Notes under the pieces: generated by a model
Database searches by the model: none
What the model saw: only the letters and a program-made list of their open reading frames with translations
Told to the model about the DNA's origin: nothing
Shown here: piece by piece, positions 1-8,501 of the stretch
Layout of the letters: each line of letters starts with the position of its first letter
Position numbering within the stretch: the stretch's first letter is position 1
Origin: Pseudomonas parakoreensis
GTDB lineage: Bacteria; Pseudomonadota; Gammaproteobacteria; Pseudomonadales; Pseudomonadaceae
NCBI RefSeq assembly: GCF_021602155.1
Contig: NZ_BQHY01000009.1
Location: 62,001-126,000, forward strand
Direction of reading: 5' to 3'
Length of the DNA stretch: 64,000 nt
Position numbers and translations under genes: made by a program

Positions 1-113
1 ACATACAGCCAATCGGCGCTGATCCCGACATATCGCAGGTGATCGAGCAGCATGCTCAGCAGCGCCAGCCACTTGAGCAGATCGAGTGCGCCGTCGCGCT
101 GGCTCAGGTGCAT
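1..113 (-). CDS. TraX-like membrane protein, N-terminal fragment
   Basis: Only the first 37 codons lie in the window; the gene continues off the left edge. The visible protein starts MHLSQRDGALDLLKWLA and runs into a hydrophobic stretch followed by LLDHLRYVG. This opening (DLLK, then a transmembrane segment, then D-H) is typical of the TraX family of multi-pass membrane proteins, which includes pilin acetylases and many chromosomal proteins of unknown role. An AAGGA ribosome site lies upstream of the ATG. The gene is divergent from the threonine aldolase, as is a homologue beside ltaA in P. aeruginosa. The family call rests on a short fragment. Confidence 0.6.
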   Translation of the reverse strand, partial: MHLSQRDGALDLLKWLALLSMLLDHLRYVGISADWLY

Positions 114-239
114 AATCGGCTCGCATCCTTGTAAAGTTCTGACAGCGACATCCCGTGTGCTCCCCGGAAGATCTTCGGTAAAGTGCGCACCCTCATTGAC
201 CACGAGCCTTCACAAGAGTCTCGACCACGGAAGCCGGCC
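114..239. promoter_or_regulatory. Divergent promoter region traX-like / ltaE
   Basis: This 126-bp gap separates two divergently transcribed genes, so both promoters should lie here. I see no convincing operator or -35/-10 pair. Confidence 0.35.
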
Positions 240-1280
240 ATGACCGACAAGAGCCAACAATTCGCCAGCGACAACTACTCCGGTATCTGCCCTGAAGCCT
301 GGGCTGCCATGGAACAGGCCAACCACGGCCACCAGCGCGCTTATGGCGACGATGAATGGACCGCACGCGCGGCCGACCATTTCCGCAAGCTGTTCGAAAC
401 CGACTGCGAAGTGTTCTTCGCCTTCAACGGCACCGCCGCCAACTCGCTCGCGCTGTCGTCGCTGTGCCAGAGTTACCACAGCGTGATCTGCTCGGAAACC
501 GCTCACGTCGAAACCGACGAATGCGGCGCCCCGGAATTCTTCTCCAACGGCTCGAAACTGCTGATCGCCGGTACCGAAAACGGCAAGATCACCCCGCAGT
601 CGATCCGCGAAGTCGCGCTCAAGCGCCAGGACATCCACTACCCGAAACCACGGGTCGTGACCCTGACCCAGGCCACCGAAGTCGGCAGCGTCTACACCCC
701 GGAAGAAGTCCGTGCCATCAGCGCCACCTGCAAGGAACTGGGCCTGCACCTGCACATGGACGGCGCGCGCTTCTCCAACGCCTGCGCGTTCCTCGGCTGC
801 TCGCCAGCCGACCTGACCTGGAAGGCCGGCGTCGATGTGCTGTGCTTCGGCGGCACCAAAAACGGCATGGCGGTGGGTGAGGCAATCCTGTTCTTCAACC
901 ACAAACTGGCCGAAGACTTCGATTACCGCTGCAAACAGGCCGGGCAACTGGCGTCGAAAATGCGTTTCCTGTCGGCACCGTGGGTCGGCATCCTCGAAAA
1001 CGACGCCTGGCTCAAATACGCCCGCCACGCCAACCACTGCGCGCAATTGCTGGCCGAGCTGGTCAGCGACATCCCGGGCGTGGAACTGATGTTCCCGGTG
1101 CAGGCCAACGGCGTGTTCCTGCAACTCTCGGAACCGGCCATCGCCGCACTGACCGCAAAGCACTGGCGCTTCTACACCTTCATCGGCAAGGGCGGCGCGC
1201 GTTTCATGTGCTCGTGGGACACCGAAGAAGAACGTGTGCGCGAATTGGCCCGTGACATCCGCGAAGTGATGTCCGCCTGA
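240..1280 (+). CDS. ltaE: Low-specificity L-threonine aldolase
   Basis: This is a 346-residue PLP enzyme that splits L-threonine or L-allo-threonine into glycine and acetaldehyde in the cytoplasm. The fold-type I motifs are clear: GTAANSLAL near residue 63, HMDGARFSNA near 173, and FGGTKNGMAVGEA near 200, whose lysine binds PLP. I chose ATG 240 (MTDKSQQF); the frame is open further upstream, but that extension has no ribosome site and is low complexity. A REPIN follows directly. Its position next to the betaine catabolic genes, whose end product is glycine and serine, fits the P. aeruginosa order (ltaA near gbcAB). Length is normal for the family. Confidence 0.93.
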   Translation: MTDKSQQFASDNYSGICPEAWAAMEQANHGHQRAYGDDEWTARAADHFRKLFETDCEVFFAFNGTAANSLALSSLCQSYHSVICSETAHVETDECGAPEFFSNGSKLLIAGTENGKITPQSIREVALKRQDIHYPKPRVVTLTQATEVGSVYTPEEVRAISATCKELGLHLHMDGARFSNACAFLGCSPADLTWKAGVDVLCFGGTKNGMAVGEAILFFNHKLAEDFDYRCKQAGQLASKMRFLSAPWVGILENDAWLKYARHANHCAQLLAELVSDIPGVELMFPVQANGVFLQLSEPAIAALTAKHWRFYTFIGKGGARFMCSWDTEEERVRELARDIREVMSA

Positions 1281-1288
1281 TTCTTCCT

Positions 1289-1374
1289 CTGTAGGAGCTG
1301 CCGCAGGCTGCGATCTTTTGATCTTGATCTTAAAAACAAAATCAAAAGATCGCAGCCTGCGGCAGCTCCTACAG
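1289..1374. repeat. REPIN, class A (GGAGCTGCCGCAGGCTGCGATC)
   Basis: This is a nearly perfect inverted repeat: the left arm CTGTAGGAGCTGCCGCAGG is mirrored by the right arm ending CAGCTCCTACAG, around a short AT-rich centre. It can form a long hairpin between ltaE and the SDR gene. Confidence 0.9.
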
Positions 1375-1447
1375 GGATTGCGATGCTCCTTGGTCTACAT
1401 TGTCTGTCGAGCCCTCCGCTCACATAACAACAAGCAGGAGCATCGGC

Positions 1448-2272
1448 ATGTCGCTACAAGGCAAAACCCTGTTCATCACCGGCGCCAGCCGTGGCATCGG
1501 GCGTGAGATTGCGCTGCGGGCCGCGAAGGACGGGGCCAATATCGTGATTGCGGCCAAGAGCGCCGAAGCCCATCCGAAATTGCCGGGCACCATCCACAGC
1601 GTCGCCGCAGAAGTCGAAGCGGCCGGCGGCAACGCCCTGGCGCTGCAACTGGATGTACGTGATGAAGACGCGGTGCGCCATGCGCTGGCCCAGGCTAACG
1701 AGCATTTCGGCGGCATCGATGCGCTGGTGAACAATGCCGGGGCGATCAAATTGACCGGTGTGCAGCACATCGAACTCAAGCGGTTCGACCTGATGCACCA
1801 GATCAACACCCGCGCCGTGCTGCTATGCAGCCAGGCCGCCCTGCCCTATCTGAAGAAATCCGCCGGACACATCCTCAACCTGTCGCCGCCGCTGAATATG
1901 GCGAGCAAATGGTTCGCCCAATACAGCCCCTACACCGTGACCAAATACGGCATGAGCATGCTGACGGTAGGCATGAGCGAGGAATTCGCCAGTTACGGCA
2001 TCAGCGTCAATTCGCTGTGGCCGCAGACGATGATTGCCACGGCGGCGATCGAGTTTCAGCTGGGGAACCGCGAGTCGTTCAAGCAGGCGCGCCTGCCTTC
2101 GATCATGGCGGATGCGGCGCATGTGATTCTGAGCAGCAGCGGGCGACAGATCAGCGGACGGTTATTGATAGATGAGGAGATTTTACGCGAGAGCGGCGTG
2201 ACCGAATTCGATCACTACCGATTTGATCCGGACAGCACCGCCCCCCTTATGCCTGACTTGTTCGTCGACTGA
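1448..2272 (+). CDS. SDR family NAD(P)-dependent oxidoreductase
   Basis: This 274-residue classical short-chain dehydrogenase carries the cofactor motif TGASRGIG (residues 11-18), NNAG near 97, a serine in NLSPP near 144, and YTVTK near 160 as the catalytic Tyr/Lys pair. The C-terminal part (GRLLIDEEILRESGV) resembles the HSDL2-like subgroup, whose substrates are mostly unknown. ATG 1448 is preceded by a good AGGAG site; the longer frame upstream overlaps the REPIN and was rejected. It stands between ltaE and gbcB, has REPINs on both sides, and is probably its own transcription unit. I cannot name the substrate. Confidence 0.85.
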   Translation: MSLQGKTLFITGASRGIGREIALRAAKDGANIVIAAKSAEAHPKLPGTIHSVAAEVEAAGGNALALQLDVRDEDAVRHALAQANEHFGGIDALVNNAGAIKLTGVQHIELKRFDLMHQINTRAVLLCSQAALPYLKKSAGHILNLSPPLNMASKWFAQYSPYTVTKYGMSMLTVGMSEEFASYGISVNSLWPQTMIATAAIEFQLGNRESFKQARLPSIMADAAHVILSSSGRQISGRLLIDEEILRESGVTEFDHYRFDPDSTAPLMPDLFVD

Positions 2273-2284
2273 AAATACCTACCC

Positions 2285-2364
2285 CTGTAGGAGCTGCCGA
2301 AGGCTGCGATCTTTTGATCTTGTTTTTAGGATCTAAAGATCGCAGCCTTCGGCAGCTCCTACAG
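2285..2364. repeat. REPIN, class A
   Basis: Inverted repeat between the convergent SDR and gbcB genes. The arms read GCCGAAGGCTGCGATC and GATCGCAGCCTTCGGC, so the A in the left arm is matched by a T in the right: a compensated variant of the class. Confidence 0.9.
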
Positions 2365-2373
2365 GGATCCGGC

Positions 2374-3474
2374 TCAGAATTCGATTCTGACGTCGCCTTT
2401 CGGCACGCTGCAGCACGACAGAATGTACCCCTCGGCCTCGTCGTCCTCGGTAATCCCGCCGTTGTGCTCCATCTCTACTTCGCCGCCCAGTTTCATCACC
2501 TTGCACGTGCCGCAGATCCCCATGCCGCAAGCTTTCGGGATCATCAGGCCCAGCTTGGCCGCCGCCGCATGCACGGTTTCGCCCGGGGCCACGCGAATGC
2601 TCTTGCCGGAAGCGGTGAACTCGACCTGATGCAGATCCGCCGCATCGATTTCCGGTGCTTCGGCCGCTTGTTCGGCTTGCTCCACTGCATCGGCGCGAGC
2701 TTCCGGTGGCGTGGCGCCGAAGGATTCCTCGTGATAACGCGACATGTCGTAGCCGGCGGCTTCGAGCAGGCGCTTGACGGCGGTCATGTACGGCGTCGGG
2801 CCGCAGCAGAACACTTCACGCTCGAGGAAGTCGGGAACCATCAGCTCCAGCATCTTGTGATTGAGGTAGCCGCGATAGCCGGCCCACGGCTCGCCCAGCC
2901 CGTGTTTCTCGCAGATCAGGTGCAGGCTGAAGTTGTCGATCCGCGACGCCATGTGCTCCAGCTCGCGGTGATAAATGATGTCTTTCGGCGAGCGGGCGCT
3001 GTGGATAAAGGTCATGTCGACATTGGCGTTGGTGTCGTAGAACCAGCGCGCCATCGACATGCACGGGGTGATCCCCACACCACCGCTGAGATACAGCACT
3101 TTCGGGCTCGGGAAGTCGATGGCATTGAACAGCCCGACCGGCCCGTGCACCGCCAGCTCCTGGCCTTCATGCAGGGTGTCGTGCAACCAGTTGGAAACCT
3201 TGCCGCCCGGCACGCGTTTGATGGTCACCGAGAAGCTGTACGGCACCGACGGCGAACTGGAAATGGTGTACGAACGCATGATCGGCTGACCGTCGATTTC
3301 CAGCTCCAGGGTTACAAACTGCCCAGGCTTGAAGAAGAACAGGATCGGCTGGTCGGCCATGAAGCAGAAGGTGCGTACGTCCCAGGTTTCCTGGATGACT
3401 TTGACGCAACGGACGATGTGTCGGCCATTGGCCCAGGTCTGGGTGGTGACCGGATTCAGGAAGCTGTTGGACAT
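2374..3474 (-). CDS. gbcB: Glycine betaine demethylase, reductase subunit GbcB
   Basis: This 366-residue protein passes electrons from NAD(P)H to the Rieske oxygenase GbcA, which removes one methyl group of glycine betaine to give dimethylglycine and formaldehyde. The N-terminal two thirds is a ferredoxin-reductase module: FAD motif MRSYTISSS near residue 80, NAD-binding SGGVGITPC near 145, and CCGPTPYM near 235. The C-terminal plant-type 2Fe-2S ferredoxin has CGMGICGTC near 316 and a last cysteine near 355. ATG 3474 has a GGAG site 6 bases upstream; the longer frame starts with GTG inside that site and was rejected. It is divergent from gbcA, as in P. aeruginosa, where GbdR activates both genes. 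Confidence 0.95.
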   Translation of the reverse strand: MSNSFLNPVTTQTWANGRHIVRCVKVIQETWDVRTFCFMADQPILFFFKPGQFVTLELEIDGQPIMRSYTISSSPSVPYSFSVTIKRVPGGKVSNWLHDTLHEGQELAVHGPVGLFNAIDFPSPKVLYLSGGVGITPCMSMARWFYDTNANVDMTFIHSARSPKDIIYHRELEHMASRIDNFSLHLICEKHGLGEPWAGYRGYLNHKMLELMVPDFLEREVFCCGPTPYMTAVKRLLEAAGYDMSRYHEESFGATPPEARADAVEQAEQAAEAPEIDAADLHQVEFTASGKSIRVAPGETVHAAAAKLGLMIPKACGMGICGTCKVMKLGGEVEMEHNGGITEDDEAEGYILSCCSVPKGDVRIEF

Positions 3475-3756
3475 GCTGTTCTCCACGGCCGACTGTCGGC
3501 CTTCATGTGGCGATTCTGCGTATAGCGTGAACCGCCCGTTTACCTATCCGCGACATCGGCATACTTATCGCGACCAGCCCCTAACCACCGGGGGTTACGC
3601 GTCGGGAACAGATTGCACCATGTCGCCCATGGATAAGGTTCCGGGCAGCGCCGGCCCCACACTCGTCTCACACCAAGACAACTTCTTTACACCTTGCGTA
3701 GCAACCCTGATCAGCCACTTTCGCCGGCCACGCAGATGGCCTTGAGGATCACATTG
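3475..3756. promoter_or_regulatory. Divergent gbcB/gbcA control region with spaced GCGAC repeats
   Basis: This 282-bp divergent region holds two similar half-sites, CTATCCGCGAC (3544-3554) and TTATCGCGAC (3565-3574). TATC recurs at a 21-bp step and GCGAC at a 20-bp step, so the elements differ by one base inside. Such direct repeats at about two helical turns suit a dimeric AraC/GlxA-type activator. GbdR is known to activate gbcA and gbcB in P. aeruginosa; assigning this site to GbdR is inference. Confidence 0.5.
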
Positions 3757-5049
3757 ATGGACACCGCAAAAATCAGCCTGGGCGACCCGCTGGAACCCGC
3801 ACGCAAGGCCACCGCACAGATGCTGCAGGAGCGCGAACGTACCTTTTCGCTGCCGCAGCCGTTCTATAATGATGAGCGCCTGTTCGATATCGATATGCAG
3901 GAGATCTTCCAGAAGGAATGGTTGATCGCCGGCATGACCTGCGAGATCCCGGCCAAGGGCAACTACATCACCCTGCAGATCGGCAAGAACCCGATCATCG
4001 TCATTCGTGGCGCCGAGGGTGTGGTGCATGCGTTCCACAACGTCTGTCGCCACCGAGGCTCGCGCCTGTGCACCAGCGACAAGGGCAAGGTTGCCAAACT
4101 GGTCTGCCACTACCACCAGTGGACCTACGAGCTGGACGGTCGCCTGCTGTTCGCCGGTACCGAGATGGGCGCCGACTTCGACATGAAGCAGTACGGCCTC
4201 AAACCGGTGAACGTGAAGACGGCCGGCGGCTACATCTTCATCAGCCTGGCGGAAAACCCGCCGGCCATCGATGACTTCCTGTCGACGCTGAACCACTACA
4301 TGGAACCGTACGACATGGAGAACACCAAGGTGGCGGTGCAAACCACCTTGATGGAAAAGGCCAACTGGAAACTGGTGCTGGAAAACAACCGCGAGTGCTA
4401 CCACTGCGGCGGCTCGCACCCTGAATTGCTGAAAACCCTGCTGGAATGGGACGACGTGACCGACCCGCGCGCCGATCAGGCGTTCAAGGATCACGTCGCC
4501 GCGTCTGCTGCTGCCTGGGAAGCCGAGAAAATCCCTTACGCCCACGCCAGTTTCGGCCTGCGCAACCGCATCGTGCGCATGCCGCTGCTCAAGGGCACCG
4601 TGTCGATGACCCTGGACGGCAAACAGGGCTGCGCCAAGCTGATGGGCCGGATCAAGAATCCGGACCTGGGTTCGATGCGCATCCTGCACCTGCCGCACTC
4701 GTGGAACCACTGCATGGGCGACCACATCATCGTGTTCACCGTGTGGCCGATCAGCGCCCAGGAAACCATGGTCACCACCAAATGGCTGGTGCACAAGGAC
4801 GCCGTCGAAGGCGTGGATTACGACGTCGAACGCATGCGCCAGGTGTGGGACGCAACCAACGACCAGGACCGGCGTCTGGCCGAAGAAAACCAGCGCGGGA
4901 TCAACTCCACGGCTTATCAGCCGGGGCCGTACTCCAAGACCTATGAGTTTGGCGTGGTCAACTTCGTGGACTGGTACAGCGAGCGGATGCTGAACAACCT
5001 CGGGGCGGAGCCAGCGCCGTACCTCAAGGGCGTGCCTGTCCAAGGCTAA
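3757..5049 (+). CDS. gbcA: Glycine betaine demethylase, Rieske oxygenase GbcA
   Basis: GbcA is the oxygenase of the glycine betaine demethylase; 430 residues. The Rieske 2Fe-2S ligands are visible as C97-R-H99 and C117-x2-H120. The catalytic domain carries ENNRECYHCGGSHPE near residue 210, holding the mononuclear iron histidines. The protein is cytoplasmic and works with GbcB, encoded divergently. I chose the ATG giving MDTAKISLGDP because an AGGA site precedes it and known homologues begin this way; the frame is open about 20 codons upstream (MALRITL), so the exact start is open. The gene is followed by a class B REPIN. Confidence 0.95.
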   Translation: MDTAKISLGDPLEPARKATAQMLQERERTFSLPQPFYNDERLFDIDMQEIFQKEWLIAGMTCEIPAKGNYITLQIGKNPIIVIRGAEGVVHAFHNVCRHRGSRLCTSDKGKVAKLVCHYHQWTYELDGRLLFAGTEMGADFDMKQYGLKPVNVKTAGGYIFISLAENPPAIDDFLSTLNHYMEPYDMENTKVAVQTTLMEKANWKLVLENNRECYHCGGSHPELLKTLLEWDDVTDPRADQAFKDHVAASAAAWEAEKIPYAHASFGLRNRIVRMPLLKGTVSMTLDGKQGCAKLMGRIKNPDLGSMRILHLPHSWNHCMGDHIIVFTVWPISAQETMVTTKWLVHKDAVEGVDYDVERMRQVWDATNDQDRRLAEENQRGINSTAYQPGPYSKTYEFGVVNFVDWYSERMLNNLGAEPAPYLKGVPVQG

Positions 5050-5052
5050 AAA

Positions 5053-5144
5053 CATCGCTGGCAAGCCAGCTCCCACAGTGGTCGATGGTGTTCACAGATA
5101 CCGTGTACACCGCAAAACCTGTGGGAGCTGGCTTGCCAGCGATG
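5053..5144. repeat. REPIN, class B (GGGAGCTGGCTTGCCAGCGA)
   Basis: Two inverted copies of the class B element, CATCGCTGGCAAGCCAGCTC and its complement, enclose about 40 bp between the convergent gbcA and phosphoesterase genes. Confidence 0.9.
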
Positions 5145-5164
5145 GCGTCAGAACATTCACCGCC

Positions 5165-6409
5165 TCACGTCGATGACCACCTCAAACTGCCATCCTCCCC
5201 AATAAACTCCTCAAAAATCTCCTCCCCCACCAACCTGATTTTCGCGTAGCCGTTCAACACCCGCAGCGGATAGTCCGGATCGTTCGCATCCTGCGTCTCC
5301 GAAAACAGCACCCGCGAATGGCCGTTCAGCTCGCTGGTGGTGCCGTAGGGAATCGCTCCGTGTCCGGCGCAGCGCGCATGCAGTCCACCTTGTGGCGCAT
5401 AGACGATGCCGTTGTGCAGATGCCCCCAATACCAGTAATCCGGCTCGCGCCCCAGCGCATCACACACCGGTTGATACAGCGCGGTCTTGTGGTGCCCGGT
5501 GATGTCGAAGCCCTGATGGTGGCTGAGCACCATGAGTTTCTTGCGTTTCGGCAGGCCCTTCATCCACTCGATCTGCGGTTTGTTGAGGGTGCCGTCCATG
5601 TACAGGTTCATGACATCCGAAGCGTACGCGGTGTCCAGCCCGACAATCAGCCAGTCGTCGTTGATCAGGGCAAAGTAGCTGGTGCCTTGCTGCCGCGGAA
5701 AACGCGCGGCCAGTTCCTTGAAGTAACCGTGGGCGCCGCTGTACATCTCGTGATTGGAGTTGAGGGTGAACGAGCCGTGGGTGCCCATCGGCCAGCCGGC
5801 CATGTCGGTGTCTTCCTGGGAGTGGCTGCCGGCGTAATAAACATCCCCCAAATGAATGGTGAAATCAGCGTTCGCCAGTTGCATCTGATTGGCCACCGAC
5901 ACCGCCGGCGCGTGGCTGTTGAACGGCCCGGTGCCCCAGTCACCGGCAATCGCCAGCGTCACTTCGCGATCCATGGTCACCATCGCCGGGTCAGTGCCGA
6001 AAGTCGCGTGATGGCGCAGGTTTTCGATCCACTTGAGCAGCGCCTCGCTCCACAGCAGATCCAGCAGTTCCCATTTGCGACATCCCAGCAGCGTGCCGTC
6101 CTTGAGCACCTTGGTCTGCAATTGATCGGGCGATTGCGGCAACGGCGTGGCATTGCCGATGCGCAGGATCGACAGACCATGGGACAACTCCCACGGCACC
6201 GCCGGTTCGTCGTCCGGCAGCTCGCCATTTTTCAGCACGTATTGCGCCTGATCGTGGCCGCGCTGCAGCAGCTTGATGATTGCCTGAAACTCCTGCGGCT
6301 CCAATTCGCTGATGAGCTTCATCCAGGCCATTTCCATGCGCGTGAACAAGCCGTGAATGCGCACCTTGACCTTGTCGTATTCATGCTTCAGATGACCGAC
6401 CGCTGACAT
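5165..6409 (-). CDS. Calcineurin-like metallophosphoesterase, unknown substrate
   Basis: This 414-residue protein has the complete dinuclear-metal signature of the calcineurin-like fold: GDWGTG near residue 158, HLGDVYY near 187 (D-x-H/GD block), NSNHEM near 220 (GNHE variant), LSHHQ near 295, and GHLHNG near 335. About 140 residues of mostly helical, unassigned sequence precede the catalytic domain. There is no signal peptide, so it is probably cytoplasmic or peripheral. An AGGA site sits 7 bases before ATG 6409. It is the last gene of a minus-strand cluster with the di-haem cytochrome (25 bp upstream) and the GMC-hydrolase fusion. Nucleotides, phosphoproteins and phospholipids are all possible substrates. 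Confidence 0.8.
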   Translation of the reverse strand: MSAVGHLKHEYDKVKVRIHGLFTRMEMAWMKLISELEPQEFQAIIKLLQRGHDQAQYVLKNGELPDDEPAVPWELSHGLSILRIGNATPLPQSPDQLQTKVLKDGTLLGCRKWELLDLLWSEALLKWIENLRHHATFGTDPAMVTMDREVTLAIAGDWGTGPFNSHAPAVSVANQMQLANADFTIHLGDVYYAGSHSQEDTDMAGWPMGTHGSFTLNSNHEMYSGAHGYFKELAARFPRQQGTSYFALINDDWLIVGLDTAYASDVMNLYMDGTLNKPQIEWMKGLPKRKKLMVLSHHQGFDITGHHKTALYQPVCDALGREPDYWYWGHLHNGIVYAPQGGLHARCAGHGAIPYGTTSELNGHSRVLFSETQDANDPDYPLRVLNGYAKIRLVGEEIFEEFIGEDGSLRWSST

Positions 6410-6434
6410 GGCGTAATCCTCTATCCGTAAGGGT

Positions 6435-8303
6435 TCACAGGGTTTTCATGAATTCGATCAACGCACGCTTGTCGTCGTCCGACAGCGTGGTGCCATACAG
6501 GTGACCGCTGTTGTGGTTGCCCTCCAGCCGCGTGTCGTATGTGAAATCGGCCGAGGCTTTGGCCTGGGCACCCGTGGTAACGAAACCGACGTTGACCGGG
6601 TCGTAGACGTCGGAACCGGTGATGAACACCACCGGGCGTTTTTCCGGCGGTTGCAGCAGGTCCCACAGGGTTGGCACCGAACCGTTGTGCAGGTACGGCG
6701 CGCGCAGCCAGATGCCGTCGGTCGGCGTGTTGCTGTAGCTCTGGGTCTTGCGATACGCGCCGAAGTCGAACGGCGGTTTCTTGAAGGTGTGGAACGCCGT
6801 CACCAGACCGGTGGTGAATGAGTCCAGCCGATGTGGATCGGTGCCGAGCTGATCGATGTTGGTGGTCACTTGCCCGGTGTCGGCGCGACCGAAGTCGTGG
6901 CACGCGGCACAATTGGCGTCCCAGAGTGGTTTGCCCTGGACGACCTTGGCCTGATCCAGTGCCCACGGCCACGCCGGTGCCTTGTGCCCGAGCAGCCAGT
7001 TGGTCACCCGGTTGAAGCTTGGCGGCAGCACCGATTCCGGGGTCGCGCCCACGGCCATTGCCGCGGCGTAGTTGCGTTCGTGGATCTTGTTGTTATTGCC
7101 GTCCCAGTGCAGGTACATCGACTCCCGCGGTTTCTGGTTCCACACTTGCGGCAGGTCGACGGTGCCGATGGTCGAGTCATCCGGGAAGCCGAACACCACC
7201 ATTTTCGTCGGATTGAAGGTGTCGGTGCGGCCCGGGCCCTGTTGCGGACGCAGCTTTTGCCAGGCGTAGGCCTGTTTCTGTTTGAGCAAAGCGCTTTTCG
7301 CCATCGGGATGATCAGGTAGCGGTTGTAGAGCTTCTCGAAAAAGCCCAGCTGGAACTTGCCGTTGATCGCCGCCATTACCGCATCGGTGGTGAATGTCGG
7401 ATCGCTGGCGCAATCGTAGGCGAACCACTGGAAGGCCTGCAGTTGCAGGGTGTTGGCCGGCGCGCTGGGCACGTTGACCGCGACGTCGCTGGCATTGGCC
7501 CGATAGGATCCTGTGTGACACAGCGCGCAGTTCGGTTCCACGGTCGGGTAGCCGATCTGCCGTTTGGCCATGCCGATCGGCAGGTCCTTGCCGTTCTCAT
7601 AGAGAAAGCCGAAGACCTCCCAGCCGCCGGGCTTGGGCAGTTTTTCCGGGCACATCTGCGGCAGTACGGCGAACAGGTAATACGGGATCCGCGCTTCGAT
7701 ACCCAGGCCAATCGCGGCGTATTTGTAGTGATCTTCGTCGGACGCGTATTCCTGCTCAGGCACAACCCGCAGCATCTGGTACCAGGTCTCGTAACCGATA
7801 AACCCCAACACCGCGACAACCACCAGCGTGCCGACCTTGAAGGCGTGACGCTGCCATTGCCGCGCCCAGGCCGCGCGCCACTCGCGCCAGCCGTCGCACA
7901 GCAGCTCCCAAGGCCGGTTCGCGGGCGTGGTGCCGAGGTACAGCAGAATGCCGAGGATCAGGAAAAAGCTCAGATCGCCCAGCAGCATCGGCACGAACAC
8001 CGAGCCTTGGCTGCTGGTGTTGATCAGGTAAATCCAGAACACCACGGCGATCAGCCGCGTCAGTACGCACAGCCAGGAATGCACCACATAGCGCGGCGCG
8101 TTGAAGCCCGACGGCATGTAAAACACGCTGATGCCCACCAGCAGCATCCCGGCGTTTTCCAGCCACGGGTCGGAGAGTTGCGGCGGCAGACCGACCACCG
8201 ATGTCAGCAACCCCGGCGCAAACAGCGCCGGGATCGCGAACACCATGTTCATCGCAATGCCGAGCCAGATGAAGCGTTGAAACCAGCGGATGTAGCTGTC
8301 CAT
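6435..8303 (-). CDS. Membrane-anchored di-haem cytochrome c protein
   Basis: The 622-residue protein begins with about four hydrophobic segments (roughly residues 10-35, 50-65, 75-100, 105-125) and a fifth near 160-180, then a long periplasmic part. That part has two c-type haem sites, CALCH at 259-263 and CAACH at 465-469. The arrangement resembles di-haem peroxidase/MauG-like or cytochrome-dehydrogenase partner proteins. I chose ATG 8303 (MDSYIRW) with AAGGAA 9 bases upstream; an ATG at 8312 abuts that site, and the longer frame runs into a REPIN. It lies directly downstream of the GMC oxidoreductase, so an electron-acceptor role for that flavoenzyme is a reasonable inference, not shown. 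Confidence 0.75.
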   Translation of the reverse strand: MDSYIRWFQRFIWLGIAMNMVFAIPALFAPGLLTSVVGLPPQLSDPWLENAGMLLVGISVFYMPSGFNAPRYVVHSWLCVLTRLIAVVFWIYLINTSSQGSVFVPMLLGDLSFFLILGILLYLGTTPANRPWELLCDGWREWRAAWARQWQRHAFKVGTLVVVAVLGFIGYETWYQMLRVVPEQEYASDEDHYKYAAIGLGIEARIPYYLFAVLPQMCPEKLPKPGGWEVFGFLYENGKDLPIGMAKRQIGYPTVEPNCALCHTGSYRANASDVAVNVPSAPANTLQLQAFQWFAYDCASDPTFTTDAVMAAINGKFQLGFFEKLYNRYLIIPMAKSALLKQKQAYAWQKLRPQQGPGRTDTFNPTKMVVFGFPDDSTIGTVDLPQVWNQKPRESMYLHWDGNNNKIHERNYAAAMAVGATPESVLPPSFNRVTNWLLGHKAPAWPWALDQAKVVQGKPLWDANCAACHDFGRADTGQVTTNIDQLGTDPHRLDSFTTGLVTAFHTFKKPPFDFGAYRKTQSYSNTPTDGIWLRAPYLHNGSVPTLWDLLQPPEKRPVVFITGSDVYDPVNVGFVTTGAQAKASADFTYDTRLEGNHNSGHLYGTTLSDDDKRALIEFMKTL

Positions 8304-8357
8304 GTCTTCCATTTCCTTGTGCAGACCTTGGGAGAGTCCCTCTGTGTGATGGGCTTT

Positions 8358-8490
8358 TGTGGCGAGGGAGCTTGCTCCCGCTCGGCGGCGAAGCCGTCGT
8401 AAACCCGGCAAATGCGGTGTTTCAGGAAAACCGCACGCTCAGATTTTGGGGCCGCTTCGCAGCCCAGCGGGAGCAAGCTCCCTCGCCACA
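8358..8490. repeat. REPIN, class D (GGCGAGGGAGCTTGCTCCCGC)
   Basis: Two inverted class D elements flank a 70-bp centre between the GMC-hydrolase and cytochrome genes, inside what looks like one operon. The hairpin could form in the transcript and affect expression of the downstream genes. Confidence 0.9.
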
Positions 8491-8501
8491 GGAAAACCTC
8501 A

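Noticed and set aside
210-1163. Long minus-strand open frame opposite ltaE
   Set aside because: It lies wholly opposite a clear enzyme gene, has no recognisable domain, and reflects high-GC codon bias.
5318-6406. 362-codon plus-strand frame opposite the phosphoesterase
   Set aside because: Shadow of the real gene; low-complexity His/Arg/Gln-rich translation and no ribosome site.
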